Assembly: GCA_026004035.1 (NCBI GenBank)
Contig: BPII01000004.1
Location: forward strand, 96,821 to 160,820
Length of the DNA: 64,000 nucleotides
Source: Candidatus Sericytochromatia bacterium
GTDB lineage: Bacteria > Cyanobacteriota > Sericytochromatia > UBA7694 > JACMQJ01
Direction: 5' to 3'
Shown: positions 9,219-18,827 of the stretch, one piece after another
Position numbering within the stretch: the stretch's first letter is position 1
How the letters are laid out: the number at the start of each line of letters is the position of its first letter
The notes under the pieces: generated by a model
What the model was told of the DNA's origin: nothing
Databases searched by the model: none
Seen by the model: only the letters and a program-made list of their open reading frames with translations
Program-made: the position numbers and the translations under genes

Positions 9219-9981
9219 ATGAATAAAAAAAATATTGACATTAACAAGAAAACATCATCATTAATGATTAATACATCTAATAATAATGATGATAAAGATA
9301 GTAATCAAAATGAAAATAAGAACATTATAAAAAAAATCTAGAACAAAAAAAACTCTCTACTGATGAACTTGATACTAAAGTATTAGAGGAAGAAAGTAAA
9401 TTAGAATTTGAAGAACAATTAAATGCTATAAAGAATATAAAGAAATTTCTAAATATGGAAGTTTCTACATTTTTAAAAAAATGTATAAGTATTGTAGAGA
9501 AAATAAATAAAAAACTTTTTGGTTCTTTAAGAAAGAAAAAAGATACCGAAGTTATAGAATCAGAAAAATACAGAAGAAAATAAAGAACAAGTAAAAGAAG
9601 AAGTTTTTTTCTTTTAAATCATTTATTGAAATGAATATAATATTTACAGATAATAAAAGAAAACCTTTATATTCTCCACCAAAAACATAAAAATAGTATG
9701 TATGAATATAATGAGGAAGTTTTAAATACTTCTACAATCGAAAAAATAAAAGAAGTTTTTTTTGGATACTGCTGATAAATTAAAAAAAATACCAGTTCCT
9801 GATAAAGGAAAATATAAAGATATTCCACTTGATGTAATAATGAGAAATATAAAAGATGATGAAATTTATGAATTTTTATTTTTATGTTAAAAAAATTTCC
9901 ATCTAAATATATAGGAAAAAATTATAGAATATCAGAATCATTCGCTGCATGGGTTTATTGAGTGGAACTCCAGATAATTAA
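9219..9981 (+). CDS. Unknown Lys/Glu-rich protein, multiply frameshifted
   Basis: Starting at the ATG at 9219, stitching frames across several extra bases gives about 250 residues. It begins MNKKNIDINKKTSSLMINTS, continues through a charged helical middle (EEESKLEFEEQLNAIKN), and ends in a more ordered part with KYKDIPLDVIMRNIKDDEI and FAAWLLSGTPDN before the stop at 9979-9981. There is no signal peptide. I recognise no family. A TATAAT box lies at 9201-9206. It is the first of three consecutive plus-strand genes with similar damage. Confidence 0.5.
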
Positions 9982-10080
9982 CCTTAAACAAAAATTTTAT
10001 TTAACTTAACCTAAATTAAAGAAAGTAAATATTTTTAAATTCTATAATAAATTTGTAAAAAGCTAGAGAGGATTTTAAAA

Positions 10081-10737
10081 ATGAGTATTAATTCCATTAA
10101 CAATATATTTAACAATATAAATAATGGTATTTAACAGTGCAGTTAATACAATTGGTGATTTTACTCAAGGTGCTGTTCAATTAGGAACAAGCTCTTAATG
10201 GTTTAAATAATGCTCTTAATGGTATGCCAACAGACCAATATGTACCTGGTTCAACTGTTGCAAATCCAAGTGGTAAAGTTGAGTTAAAAAAACTATTTGC
10301 TGAAAATGGTCAATATTGGCCCAAATCCTTTAGAAAGTAGATTTGCTGATAGATTAGCTTGGTTTGGTATTAATGATTCTCAAGAATTCTTGAAAGCAGC
10401 TAGTAGTCCTTTTTAAAAGATCATTAATGTCATTTTTTAGTTGGTTTTGGAAATGATAGAAAGTATATAAGGCAAAAAAATAGATCAATGGGTAGGTCAA
10501 GCTGATTTAATAAGAACAGGTGTAAGTGTTAATGATGCAAAAACTAATGCAAATAAGCGGAGGTAAAGGATGCTATACACTTATCAATGTATGCTAATCC
10601 AATAGATAAAGGAGCTTTATATGCAGCAATGGGTGCTAATGCTATGCAATATGGTTTTTATATGCCAAACTTTGGTGCTTTATCATCTGCAATAGATAAA
10701 GCAAAAAACTTTACCACCTATAATAAGATGGAATTAA
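10081..10737 (+). CDS. Unknown Asn/Gly-rich protein, multiply frameshifted
   Basis: A ribosome site (AGAGAGGA) precedes the ATG at 10081. Removing single extra bases at roughly 10132, 10185, 10321, 10411 and several later sites restores a protein of about 215 residues. It begins MSINSINNIFNNINNGI, passes through GDFTQGAVQLG and ALNGMPTDQYVPGSTVANPS, then NPLESRFADRLAWFGIND, and ends with ANAMQYGFYMPNFGALSSAI. There is no signal peptide. The small-residue-rich helical N-terminus could suit an exported or polymerising protein, but this is speculation. I know no homologue. Confidence 0.45.
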
Positions 10738-11587
10738 AAATTCCTCTTTATAAAAAAATATATTTTTTATTTAATCTTGAAGATACTTTTTCTTATAATT
10801 TCATTTCTTATTTTCTCTATAAATGCTTTTTGCATTGGAAAAAGATTTTACATCTAAAGATGATATAAAGTTTGGACCTATAATTAAAATTTCATATCCT
10901 CACTTTAATAATGAAAATATAAAATTTGTAATTTCCACCTTTTAAGCTTAAATATATATGGTGAAAGTTTTTTTTAATGGAACAACAGGATTAATTATAG
11001 AATGGTTTAACTATGATAAAGTTTTTAAAAAAATTTAGAAGTAGGTAAAAACTTATTTTTTATGAAATAAAAACCTAATAATTCTAGTAAATTAAAATAA
11101 AAATTTATTACTTATATCACTTAAATCACCTATATCATTTAAATCAGAAAACAATATTGAATTTGGTTGGTTTTGGTGGAATTATTGCTCAATTTATCAA
11201 CCTTAGAACAAAAATTTTCTGGAGATACTAGTCCAAACATAGGAATTAATTTTGGATCATATTTTAGAATATATAATTTTTATCCATTTGTTCCAAACAT
11301 TGATTTAAGATTATTATTAGGTAATTTTTATGATAATGGAAGAACTTTTCAAGAAAAAAAAACTTTCTACAAGTATTAAATTAGGAATATATTGCAAACA
11401 TTGGATTTGATTATTTTATAAATAGAAGAATTTATACTAGTTTTTCTTATTCTATCTTAAATCCTGAATTTATATACTTATCACCGACAAAATCAAATAA
11501 TAATAATGAACCATTAAGTGATCCTAGTTTTAACAATTTTGAGTTTTTTTAATATGGTTAATGCTTCAATAGGTTTTTTATTTTTAA
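10728..11587 (+). CDS. Putative outer-membrane beta-barrel, multiply frameshifted
   Basis: The start overlaps the end of the previous gene. After correcting extra bases, the N-terminus reads as a signal peptide (YIFYLILKILFLIISFLIFS, then INAFA) followed by LEKDFTSKDDIKFGPIIKIS. Later segments alternate aromatic and polar residues like barrel strands: IGINFGSYFRIYNFYPF, NIDLRLLLGNFYD and YTSFSYSILNPEF. It probably ends VNASIGFLF just before the convergent thioesterase gene. Dense single-base insertions make the exact sequence unreliable. No specific family is recognisable. Confidence 0.45.
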
Positions 11588-11591
11588 AAAA

Positions 11592-12017
11592 CTACTTTTT
11601 ATCAATAATAGCTAATGTTAGCCTACTTATACAAACTAAATCATTTTCATTATCATATATATGTATTTCCCAAACATGAATTTTTTTTCCTAATCTTAAA
11701 GGTCTAGCAATACCTCTAACAAAACCTTCTTTAACACTTTTTAAGTGATTTGCATTTACTTCTATACCAACACTATATTGTTTATTATAATCTAAACATA
11801 TATTAGATGCCATACTACCTAAAGTTTCGGCTAAAACCAACAGAAGCACCACCATGCAATTATACCATGTAATTGTTTAGTTTTATTATTAACAGGCATT
11901 ATACCTTCTAAAAAGTCTTTTCCTATATTTGTTACTTTTATATCTAAATGAGAAACTATTGTGTTCTCATTCATTTGATTAAGTTTTTTCTATTGTAAAA
12001 ATTTCCGTATTAATCAT
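11592..12017 (-). CDS. PaaI-type hotdog thioesterase, frameshifted
   Basis: The frame from the ATG at 12017 (MINTEIFTIEK) shifts into MNENTIVSHLDIKVTNIG, then into the hotdog core with LAETLGSMAS, VGIEVNANHLKSV, GKKIHVWEI and the C-terminal SRLTLAIIDKK. The active-site region should read LHGGASV, but it contains an imperfect 13-base duplication (CATGG-TATAATTG-CATGG) plus single extra bases. The family hydrolyses acyl- or aryl-CoA esters; next to a menaquinone methyltransferase, a DHNA-CoA thioesterase role is possible but unproven. Its start overlaps the stop of the upstream methyltransferase gene. Confidence 0.75.
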
Positions 12018-12769
12018 TTTATACCTATATGTAAAGCTGATGCACCACCAGCAAATTCATAACATTTAACATCATTCAAACCTAAATCTTTCATTATTTT
12101 TATTAATCCTTCTTGTGCTGGGAATTCTTCCAAGGAATTAGGTAAATATGTATATGCTGATTTATCACCTTGAAATATACTTGTAATAAAAGGCATTATT
12201 TTATAAAAGTAAAAGTAATAAAATATTTTTATATACAGGAATTCTAGGTTTTCCTAAATCTAGAGATATTATTCTAGCACCTTTTTTAGCAACTCTTATC
12301 ATTTCAGAAAATTGCTTTTGGTATATCAGGTATATTTCTAAGACCATAGCTAACAGTAACAGCATCAAAAGTATTATTTTTCAAAAGGTAAATTCATAGC
12401 ATCACCTTGTATAAAATTAATATTAGTGCTATTTAATTTTTTTTGCTTTTTTCATTAGCTATATTTAACACTGTCTTGAACAAAATCTAAGCCGATAACT
12501 TTTCCATTTTTTTCCTACTTTTTTTAAAAGTTTTAAAAGCTATATCACCAGTTCCAGTGCATATATCTAAAGCAATATCACCATCTTTTAAATTAGCTTT
12601 TTCAACAAGATAATTTTTTCCAATATCTATGCATTCCAAAACTTATAACATCATTAAAAAAAATCATATTTTTGATGCTATACTTGAAAAACATTTCATA
12701 TACATATTCTTTTTTGTCTTTTTTAGTATTATTAACTTCTACAAAATCTTTTTTTACTTTTATACCCAT
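12014..12769 (-). CDS. menG: Demethylmenaquinone/UbiE methyltransferase, frameshifted
   Basis: Reading from the ATG at 12769 and correcting extra bases gives the UbiE/MenG pattern in order: a KKEYVYEMF start, NDVISFGMHRYWKK, the SAM-binding DICTGTGDIAFK, LDFVQDML, AVTVSYGLRNI, and a C-terminus with YTYLPNSLEEFPAQ and ASALHIGIK. It would C-methylate demethylmenaquinone, a last step of quinone synthesis. At least five single-base shifts break the frame. A polyprenyl diphosphate synthase at 18.8-19.8 kb could supply the side chain. ubiE is an alternative symbol if the quinone is ubiquinone. Confidence 0.85.
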
Positions 12770-12910
12770 AAACTAAATATTATCATAAAAAGTAATTTTT
12801 AAAATGAAAAATAGATTAAATAATTTCTACAAATTGAATTTAATAAAAAGATAAGATTAATAAAGCTAACTTTGTTAATTAAAGCTGATGATAAAGCTAA
12901 GTTTTAATTT

Positions 12911-13075
12911 TTATTTTTTAGTTTCTTTATATATTACGTGTTTATTTAAAGTTGGATCATATTTTTTTATTTCTAATCTATCAGGATCGTTTCTTTTATT
13001 TTTTTCTGTTGTATATCTATGCTTACTTTCTGTGCTTTGTAAAGTAATTATAACTCTCGCACCTGCTTTTGCCAT
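12911..13075 (-). CDS. rpmG: 50S ribosomal protein L33
   Basis: A 54-residue ORF on the minus strand: [20 protein letters not shown], then [20 protein letters not shown] and a C-terminal HVIYKETKK. This is the full L33 signature. It lacks the zinc-binding cysteine pairs, so it is the zinc-independent (C-minus) form. A GGAAAAT sequence precedes the ATG. No secE or nusG gene is adjacent, unlike the common arrangement. The ~130 bp on its 3' side (12780-12910) shows nothing but AT-rich sequence. Confidence 0.93.
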   Translation of the reverse strand: MAKAGARVIITLQSTESKHRYTTEKNKRNDPDRLEIKKYDPTLNKHVIYKETKK

Positions 13076-13243
13076 AATATTTTCCTTTAAACATTAAAAA
13101 TAGTAATAGTATTAAAATTAACATATTTTTTTAATTAAAGTCAATATCTTCTTAATGTTATTTTAAGTAACTTTTTTATTGACATTTTTAAGTATAGAAA
13201 ATTATAAATTCAGATTAAAAGAGAGTTCTCAAGAAAGTTGTGT

Positions 13244-13899
13244 TTAGTAGTAAAACCTCAAATTAAAAATTTGCTTAAGTTCATAAATATGATTTTTAAT
13301 ATGAGGTATAGAATTAAACTTCCACTTATTATTCATTTTTTCAATAAATAAAAAGAAAGAAATTTCTAAACAATCAACACTCTGGAAATATCCAGATTTT
13401 CTATATCTAATTCTTTCAAAACCTGAATTGACAGATTCAACAGGATTAGTTGTATATATATGCTTTTGTATTTCCTTAGGAAAATTCAAAAAACAAATAT
13501 ATTCATCTATTTTAGAATCTAAACTTTTAATAAAGTCTGGATACTTGTCTGAATATTTATAGATAATTTCCTCTTTAAATAAATTGAAAGCTTTTTCAAA
13601 TGAATTAGATGTTTTTATTTGAGTTAAAATTTCAATAATATTTTTACAATCTTGTTTAGAAGTATTTCTGAAAATACTTCTTTGTAAATGAACAAAACAT
13701 TTCTGTATATAACAATCAGGGAAAAATGTTTTAATAGCATCTGATATACCGCTAAAATCATCACAAATAAAAAATCTATGTATACAAAAAAGTATTTATC
13801 TTCTAATTCTGTTAATTTAAAATCTTTTATCTTTATTTTTATACTCTCATATATTTCTTCTACTGCTTGGTTAGAGTAATTTAACCCTTTACATCTCAA
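13244..13899 (-). pseudogene. IS256-family (Mutator) transposase remnant
   Basis: The minus strand encodes the middle and C-terminal parts of an IS256-type transposase: LEDKYFFVYID, then after a frameshift near 13790 CDDFSGISDAIKTFFPDCY, CFVHLQRSIFRNTSK, NFPKEIQKHIYTTNPVESVN and RKSGYFQSVDCLEISFF. The second catalytic Asp region (DDFSGISDAIK) is visible. About the first 150 residues are absent; the fragment begins against the 3' end of tmk. The remnant is truncated and frameshifted, so presumably inactive. No terminal inverted repeats could be identified. Confidence 0.8.
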
Positions 13900-14509
13900 T
13901 TTTGATTTTATCTACAATAATATTTTTTATTTTTTCAAAAACATTTTCTATTGTGTCATTAGAATTTATAACACAAAATCTATTTTCTTTTTTTGATATT
14001 TCTAAAAAACCTTTTCTAATTCTTGAGTGAAACTCAAAGGATTCTTGTTCTATTCTATCCAATAAATTTCTATTTTTTATTCTATTAAGTCCATTTTCCA
14101 CTTCTAAATCTAGGATAAAGGTTATATCAGGTTTTAGTCCTTGTGTAGCTATATTATTTAAATATTCTAATATTTGTATATCAAATAATCTACCATAACC
14201 TTGATAAGCAATAGTAGAGTCTATATATCTATCAGATATAACAAAGTAATTTTTTTTTAAGTATGACTTAATAAAAGTTTCTACATGATGGGCTCTGTCA
14301 GCTAAATACATAAATATTTCTGACATACCTATAGGTTTATCATCAATATTTGGATTTAGTATTAAATCTCTTATTCTCTTACCTAATTCAGTACCTCCTG
14401 GTTCTTTTGTAATAACAACATTATTACCTCTTGATTTAAGAAACTCATAAAGTAATTTTATTTGAGTTGTTTTACCTGCTCCCTCTATTCCTTCAAATGT
14501 TATAAACAT
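13889..14509 (-). CDS. tmk: Thymidylate kinase
   Basis: A 206-residue dTMP kinase giving dTDP for DNA synthesis. The P-loop FEGIEGAGKTTQ is at residues 4-15. The DR[YH] motif appears as SDRYIDSTIAYQGYGR, and the substrate-binding segment as TKEPGGTELGKRIRDL. The LID region NRNLLDRIEQE follows, and the length is normal. It lies 1 bp after the Ycf45-type gene on the same strand and is likely co-transcribed. Its 3' end abuts the IS256 remnant. Confidence 0.95.
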   Translation of the reverse strand: MFITFEGIEGAGKTTQIKLLYEFLKSRGNNVVITKEPGGTELGKRIRDLILNPNIDDKPIGMSEIFMYLADRAHHVETFIKSYLKKNYFVISDRYIDSTIAYQGYGRLFDIQILEYLNNIATQGLKPDITFILDLEVENGLNRIKNRNLLDRIEQESFEFHSRIRKGFLEISKKENRFCVINSNDTIENVFEKIKNIIVDKIKIEM

Positions 14510-14510
14510 A

Positions 14511-16054
14511 TTATATTCCTCTAGGATATATTCTTAGTCTTTTTTCATTTTCTATTCCGACTATTTCAAAATTTAACTTATTTTGTTTTGCTATTTTTTG
14601 TTGAATTTGTAATATATCTTCATTTCTTGGTAAAAGTTCAATTGGAACATTTACATGCTTTAATAATCCTTCTACTGCTTGATTAACGTCTTCAATTGCT
14701 TCTTCAAGTTCTTCATCAAATTCTTCAAAAGACTCTTCTTGTTCAATATCTAATTGCAAAGCAGTTCTTAGGATTTTTTGTAATTGATAAATATTGTTAC
14801 TTTTAACTACATATACAGGTATTTGTTTTATCACTAGCATTTTTTACAATTTTATTATTTGCTTTATAATATGATTTTAAAATAAAAATCATATCAGCAT
14901 CGTCTAAAGATTTTGTAACTATTGCTTGTAAGTTATAATTTTTTATTAATTTTTCTAATTGTGTTCTACTTACTCCATAAGGATATATTCTTATTTGATA
15001 ACCTTCATTGCCAGTAAAATTTACATCTTTTATTTTTTTTACTTCTTTACTTTCATTTAGAATTGTTATTTTTTCCATCTTCTTCTAAAATTCTTACTTC
15101 AAAATCAGGTAATATACCAAATCTAAGATAGTTATCTACAACATTTTCTATATCCTTATGTATAGCTAATCTATTTCTACTTTGTAATTCTATTATTATA
15201 TCAAAAGTTGGTGGTGCTTTTCTTTCTAAGATTGTTTTTTGAGTTTGTCTTCTTCTTGCTTCTTCGTCACCTAATGTTACACTCTGTATTCCACCTATTA
15301 AATCATTTAAAGTAGGATTAGCAATTAAATTTTCTATACTAGAACCATGAGCTGTTCCTATTAATTGAACACCTCTTTCAGCTATTGTCCTTGCTGCTAA
15401 TGCTTCTTCTGATGTGCTTATTTCATCTATTATTATAACTTCTGGCATATGATTTTCAACAGCTTCTATCATTACAGAATGTTGTTCTTTAGGATTTGTT
15501 ACTTGCATTCTTCTTGCTCTTCCTATAGCTAAATGTGGTATATCTCCATCACCTGCTATTTCATTAGACGTATCTATTACAATAACTCTTTTACCAATTT
15601 CAGTGCTTAATATTCTAGCTATTTCTCTTAATTTTGTAGTTTTACCAACACCAGGTTCTCCCATTATTAATATGTTTTTTCCTGTTTTTATTAAATCCTT
15701 TATTATATCAACAGAGCCTTTTATTGCTCTACCAACTCTACATGTTAATCCTATTATTTCACCTTTTCTATTTTGAATACCTGATATTCTGTGCAAAGTT
15801 TTTTCTATTCCTGCTCTTCTATCTTGTCCAAAATTACCTATACGTTTTATTACATAGTCTATGTCTTCTTTAGTTACATAAGGTATATTATCTAGATAAA
15901 CAACGCTTTTATCATATCTTATTTCTACTTCTCTACCTAAATCCAAGACTATTTCTAATAAAATATCATTTTTTTGTATTTTATTTAATTCTTCTATTAC
16001 TCTAGGTGGTAAAACTTTTATTAATTCATCTATATTATCTTCTATATTATTCAT
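14511..16054 (-). CDS. ycf45: Ycf45-type AAA+ ATPase with R3H-like C-terminus (two frameshifts)
   Basis: The first 333 residues carry a SpoIIIAA-like ATPase: Walker A GEPGVGKTT, Walker B VIIIDEIST and a sensor-like AHGSSIENL. Extra bases near 15070 (an A-run) and 14835 split off the rest. That rest restores QIRIYPYGVSRTQLEKLI, a DADMIFILKS segment, IPVYVVKSNNIYQLQKIL and the R3H-like end LLPRNEDILQIQQ...RLRIYP. With two bases removed the gene is 514 codons with the full architecture of the cyanobacterial/plastid Ycf45 protein. Its function is not well established; relatives bind nucleic acid or assist membrane processes. It is the strongest lineage marker in the window. Confidence 0.88.
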
Positions 16055-16168
16055 ATTTAAAAAATTAAACTATTAAATTAAAAAGCAGTTTCAAAATTTA
16101 TTTTAACTTATATTAATCATATTGATTAAAAGTTTTTTATAAATTAATAATATTATTTATTTTTTGAA

Positions 16169-17122
16169 TTATTTACTAAAAATAGCTACTTTCCAAGCAA
16201 AGTCAATATCATCATTTTCTAAAGCTATTTTTGATGTTAATTCAAGAAAATATTTATACTTGTTAGAATTTTTCAAGCATAAACAAACTTCTAACATTTT
16301 TTTATGTTCTTTTCTTTTTAAAAATCTATAAAAATTAGACTCATCATATTGATTATTTGTTTCAAAATTTTTTATAAAATTATTTACTTCGTCTTTATTA
16401 GGTATTTTTTCAACATTTGCTAATTTTGCTAAATTATTAGCAGTATATACATTTGAATTTTTTATAAACTCAGGTAAATTATCATAGCCTATACATTTTT
16501 TACCTATAGGCTTTTCTACTTTGAATATAGAATTTCCAGAAGCTCTTGTATAAAAATCTCCACTATTTCTTGCTACTAAATCTATGTAATCAGGATATAT
16601 TATTCCATCCTTAAAAATATCTTCAGAATAATGAAAATATAAAACCTCACATATTGCTATATTTGCTGAACCTTTATCATTTCCTATATTTATCATTTGT
16701 AACAATTTACACTCCATTTGAAATGGTGATTCTTTAACTCTAGGTGGAGTAACTACTAAAGATTTTATAGGTGTTAAACCGCTTTTTACAAATTCATTAA
16801 TACCTGTTTCATATTCTGTAGAAGAAAGACTAACTTGTTCAACCATATCATAAGTAACAGCTTGTATAACACACTCTTTTGTTCTTACTATATTATTATA
16901 AGTATCTTTCAAGCTTGCATCTCTTATTCGTCTTGAAGCTGAAAAAGCTACAACAGGTGGATTAGCACCAAAAGCATTAAAAAATGAAAATGGAGACAAA
17001 TTAGGCTCACCATTTTCTGAAATTGTTGATACTAAAGCTATGGGTCTTGGTGAAACTCCTCCTAAAAGTAATTTTTGAACCTCTAAAACACTTATATCTT
17101 TGGGATTAACAGATTTAAACAT
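16169..17122 (-). CDS. Flavin reductase-like (FMN-binding split barrel) protein
   Basis: A 317-residue protein. The first ~200 residues form a flavin reductase-like split barrel with GVSPRPIALVSTISENG, NLSPFSFFNAFGANPPVV and the late MECKLLQMINIG. The C-terminal ~100 residues are an additional helical region. It overlaps the end of the fumarylacetoacetase-like gene by 8 bases and is downstream of it. In other bacteria a homologue of this type often neighbours homogentisate-pathway genes, so a role in aromatic amino acid breakdown is likely but the exact reaction is not known. Confidence 0.8.
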   Translation of the reverse strand: MFKSVNPKDISVLEVQKLLLGGVSPRPIALVSTISENGEPNLSPFSFFNAFGANPPVVAFSASRRIRDASLKDTYNNIVRTKECVIQAVTYDMVEQVSLSSTEYETGINEFVKSGLTPIKSLVVTPPRVKESPFQMECKLLQMINIGNDKGSANIAICEVLYFHYSEDIFKDGIIYPDYIDLVARNSGDFYTRASGNSIFKVEKPIGKKCIGYDNLPEFIKNSNVYTANNLAKLANVEKIPNKDEVNNFIKNFETNNQYDESNFYRFLKRKEHKKMLEVCLCLKNSNKYKYFLELTSKIALENDDIDFAWKVAIFSK

Positions 17123-18122
17123 TCTTTTTCCTTGATAGTAATGAATATGTATTCGGATTTTTTACAAACGTATTTTTTAATTTTCCTAATGCTGTTATTT
17201 CAAGTTCTATAACATCATTTTCTTTCAACCATATTGGTGTGAAACTTTCTCCTTTTTCTTTTGCTTCTATTGCCCAAGTCCCATTTAATTCTAAATAACA
17301 ACCTGTTCCTACAGTTCCAGAACCTATAACATCACCTGGGTATATTTCAACTCCATAAGAAACTCTTTCTATAATCTCTGCAAATGTCCAATTCATATCT
17401 TTTGTATTGCCATAAGAGATTTGTTTACCATTATGATATGCTTTCATTTCTAAATCATATTTTAATCCAAATTCTGTATTTATTTTATATTGTTCTAATT
17501 CATCTTTTGTAACAATATATGGTCCTAAAATTGTTGCAAAATCTTTACCTTTTGCCGGTCCTAAATTTAATTTCATTTCCTCCATTTGTAAAACTCTTGC
17601 TGATAAATCATTCATGATTGTATATCCAAAAATATATTCATCAGCTTTATCATATTGTATATTTTTACCTTTTTTTCCAATTATAGCTGCATATTCTAAT
17701 TCAAAATCTAAGTTTTTGAAATGATCTTCTTCTAAAATTATTTCACCTTCTCCGAAAATTGAATTATGATTTGTAAAATAGAAAACAGGAAATTGGTCAA
17801 ACTCTGGTATCATTTCAAGCCCTCTATTTCTTCTTGCAGTCATAACATGTTGTCTAAAAGCGTATCCATCGCGACACGAAGTAGGTTTAGGTATAGGTGA
17901 TATTAATTTATATTCCTTTTCAAACATTTCCTCATCAATTTTTTTTAGAAATTCTTTAGCTTGTTCTAATAGTTTTTCAGAGTTATTAAGAAAGTAAATT
18001 ATATCTTCTGGAAAATTATAATTTAATAATTTACCACTTTTATTCAAGTCAATTACATTGTTATTATATAATACACCTAATTTTTGTTTATTTTCATTAT
18101 TTAAAAAAGTTACAAACTTCAT
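17115..18122 (-). CDS. Fumarylacetoacetate hydrolase family protein
   Basis: A 335-residue FAH-fold enzyme. Visible motifs are SCRDGYAFRQHVMTARRNRG, a DFELEYAAIIGKKGKNI metal-binding strand (Glu-x-Glu), GYTIMNDLSARVLQ, GPAKGKDFATILGPY and a late GSGTVGTGCYLE. In this form, length and motifs fit bacterial fumarylacetoacetases that cleave fumarylacetoacetate to fumarate and acetoacetate at the end of tyrosine breakdown. It is coupled to the flavin reductase-like gene downstream. HPPD and homogentisate dioxygenase are not in the window. Other FAH-family C-C hydrolases remain possible. Confidence 0.83.
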   Translation of the reverse strand: MKFVTFLNNENKQKLGVLYNNNVIDLNKSGKLLNYNFPEDIIYFLNNSEKLLEQAKEFLKKIDEEMFEKEYKLISPIPKPTSCRDGYAFRQHVMTARRNRGLEMIPEFDQFPVFYFTNHNSIFGEGEIILEEDHFKNLDFELEYAAIIGKKGKNIQYDKADEYIFGYTIMNDLSARVLQMEEMKLNLGPAKGKDFATILGPYIVTKDELEQYKINTEFGLKYDLEMKAYHNGKQISYGNTKDMNWTFAEIIERVSYGVEIYPGDVIGSGTVGTGCYLELNGTWAIEAKEKGESFTPIWLKENDVIELEITALGKLKNTFVKNPNTYSLLSRKKNV

Positions 18123-18169
18123 TAATTACCTCTAAAATTAATTTTATAACACATGTAATTAAAATTATA

Positions 18170-18827
18170 GACTTGTTTTAACCTTTAAAATAAAGTTTTT
18201 AACAAAAATAGAAAATGATTATAGTATAATTTACAATAGTTTAGCAATATAGTGTTTTTTCAATAAAAATTTATGAAAATAAGTATAAAAGAATAAGCAA
18301 AAAGAAGAAAAGACAATAATAGATGCTACTGAACAAAGAATTAATAGACCTAAAAAAAAAATCAGAAAAAGAAATATTCAGGTAAAAAAAATGTCATACA
18401 CTAAAATCAATGTTAATAGTAAATGAGAAAAAAGAAATATTGTATGTAAGTAAAGCATATGAAGGAAGAATACATGATTATAAACTTTTAAACAAAGAGT
18501 TTCCAACTGATAAAGATTGGTTTAAGAATTTAGTTGTAATAGCTGATTTAGGTTATTTGGGTATAGAAAAAGACTATAAATGTAAAAAGGTAATAATGAA
18601 AGATAAAAAACAAAAGCAAAAAGAATTAACAAGAAGTCAAAAATTAAATAACAAAAAAAAATCTAAAATGAGAATAAAAGCATAGTATTTGTGGAGTAAA
18701 GAAATATAAAATAATGTCTGAAAAATTAAAAATAACTGATATTAAATCTCTATAACAGGATTATAGGTGTATGTTGTGGATTATTTAATTTTTATACAAT
18801 GAACTAATTATAAGCACACAACAACTC
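18170..18827 (+). mobile_element. IS5-type element relic (DDE_Tnp_4 transposase)
   Basis: About 658 bp bounded by GACTTGTTTTAACC at the left and ACAACAACTC at the right; the ends are partial inverted repeats (GACTTGTT/GAGTTGTT). Both ends recur at 6663-6971, and the left end also at 929-982. A decayed transposase fragment lies inside. Much of the transposase is missing, so this is a deletion derivative. It accounts for the gene-free stretch 18123-18826 and reaches the stop codon of the polyprenyl synthase gene. Confidence 0.7.
18312..18685 (+). pseudogene. DDE_Tnp_4 family transposase fragment
   Basis: The frame opens with TIIDATEQRINRP, the first-Asp motif of the DDE_Tnp_4 superfamily. It passes through a frameshifted GKKKCHTLKS segment, then runs clean from 18410: MLIVNEKKEILYVSKAYEGR, HDYKLLNKEFP and the second-Asp motif VIADLGYLGI. 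It ends before the catalytic Glu motif. Both the N-terminal helix-turn-helix and the third acidic residue are missing, so it cannot be active. Confidence 0.75.

Noticed and set aside
18410..18685. Intact 91-residue transposase gene
   Set aside because: It is only the middle of a DDE_Tnp_4 protein; the first Asp motif is upstream in another frame and the final Glu motif is missing.
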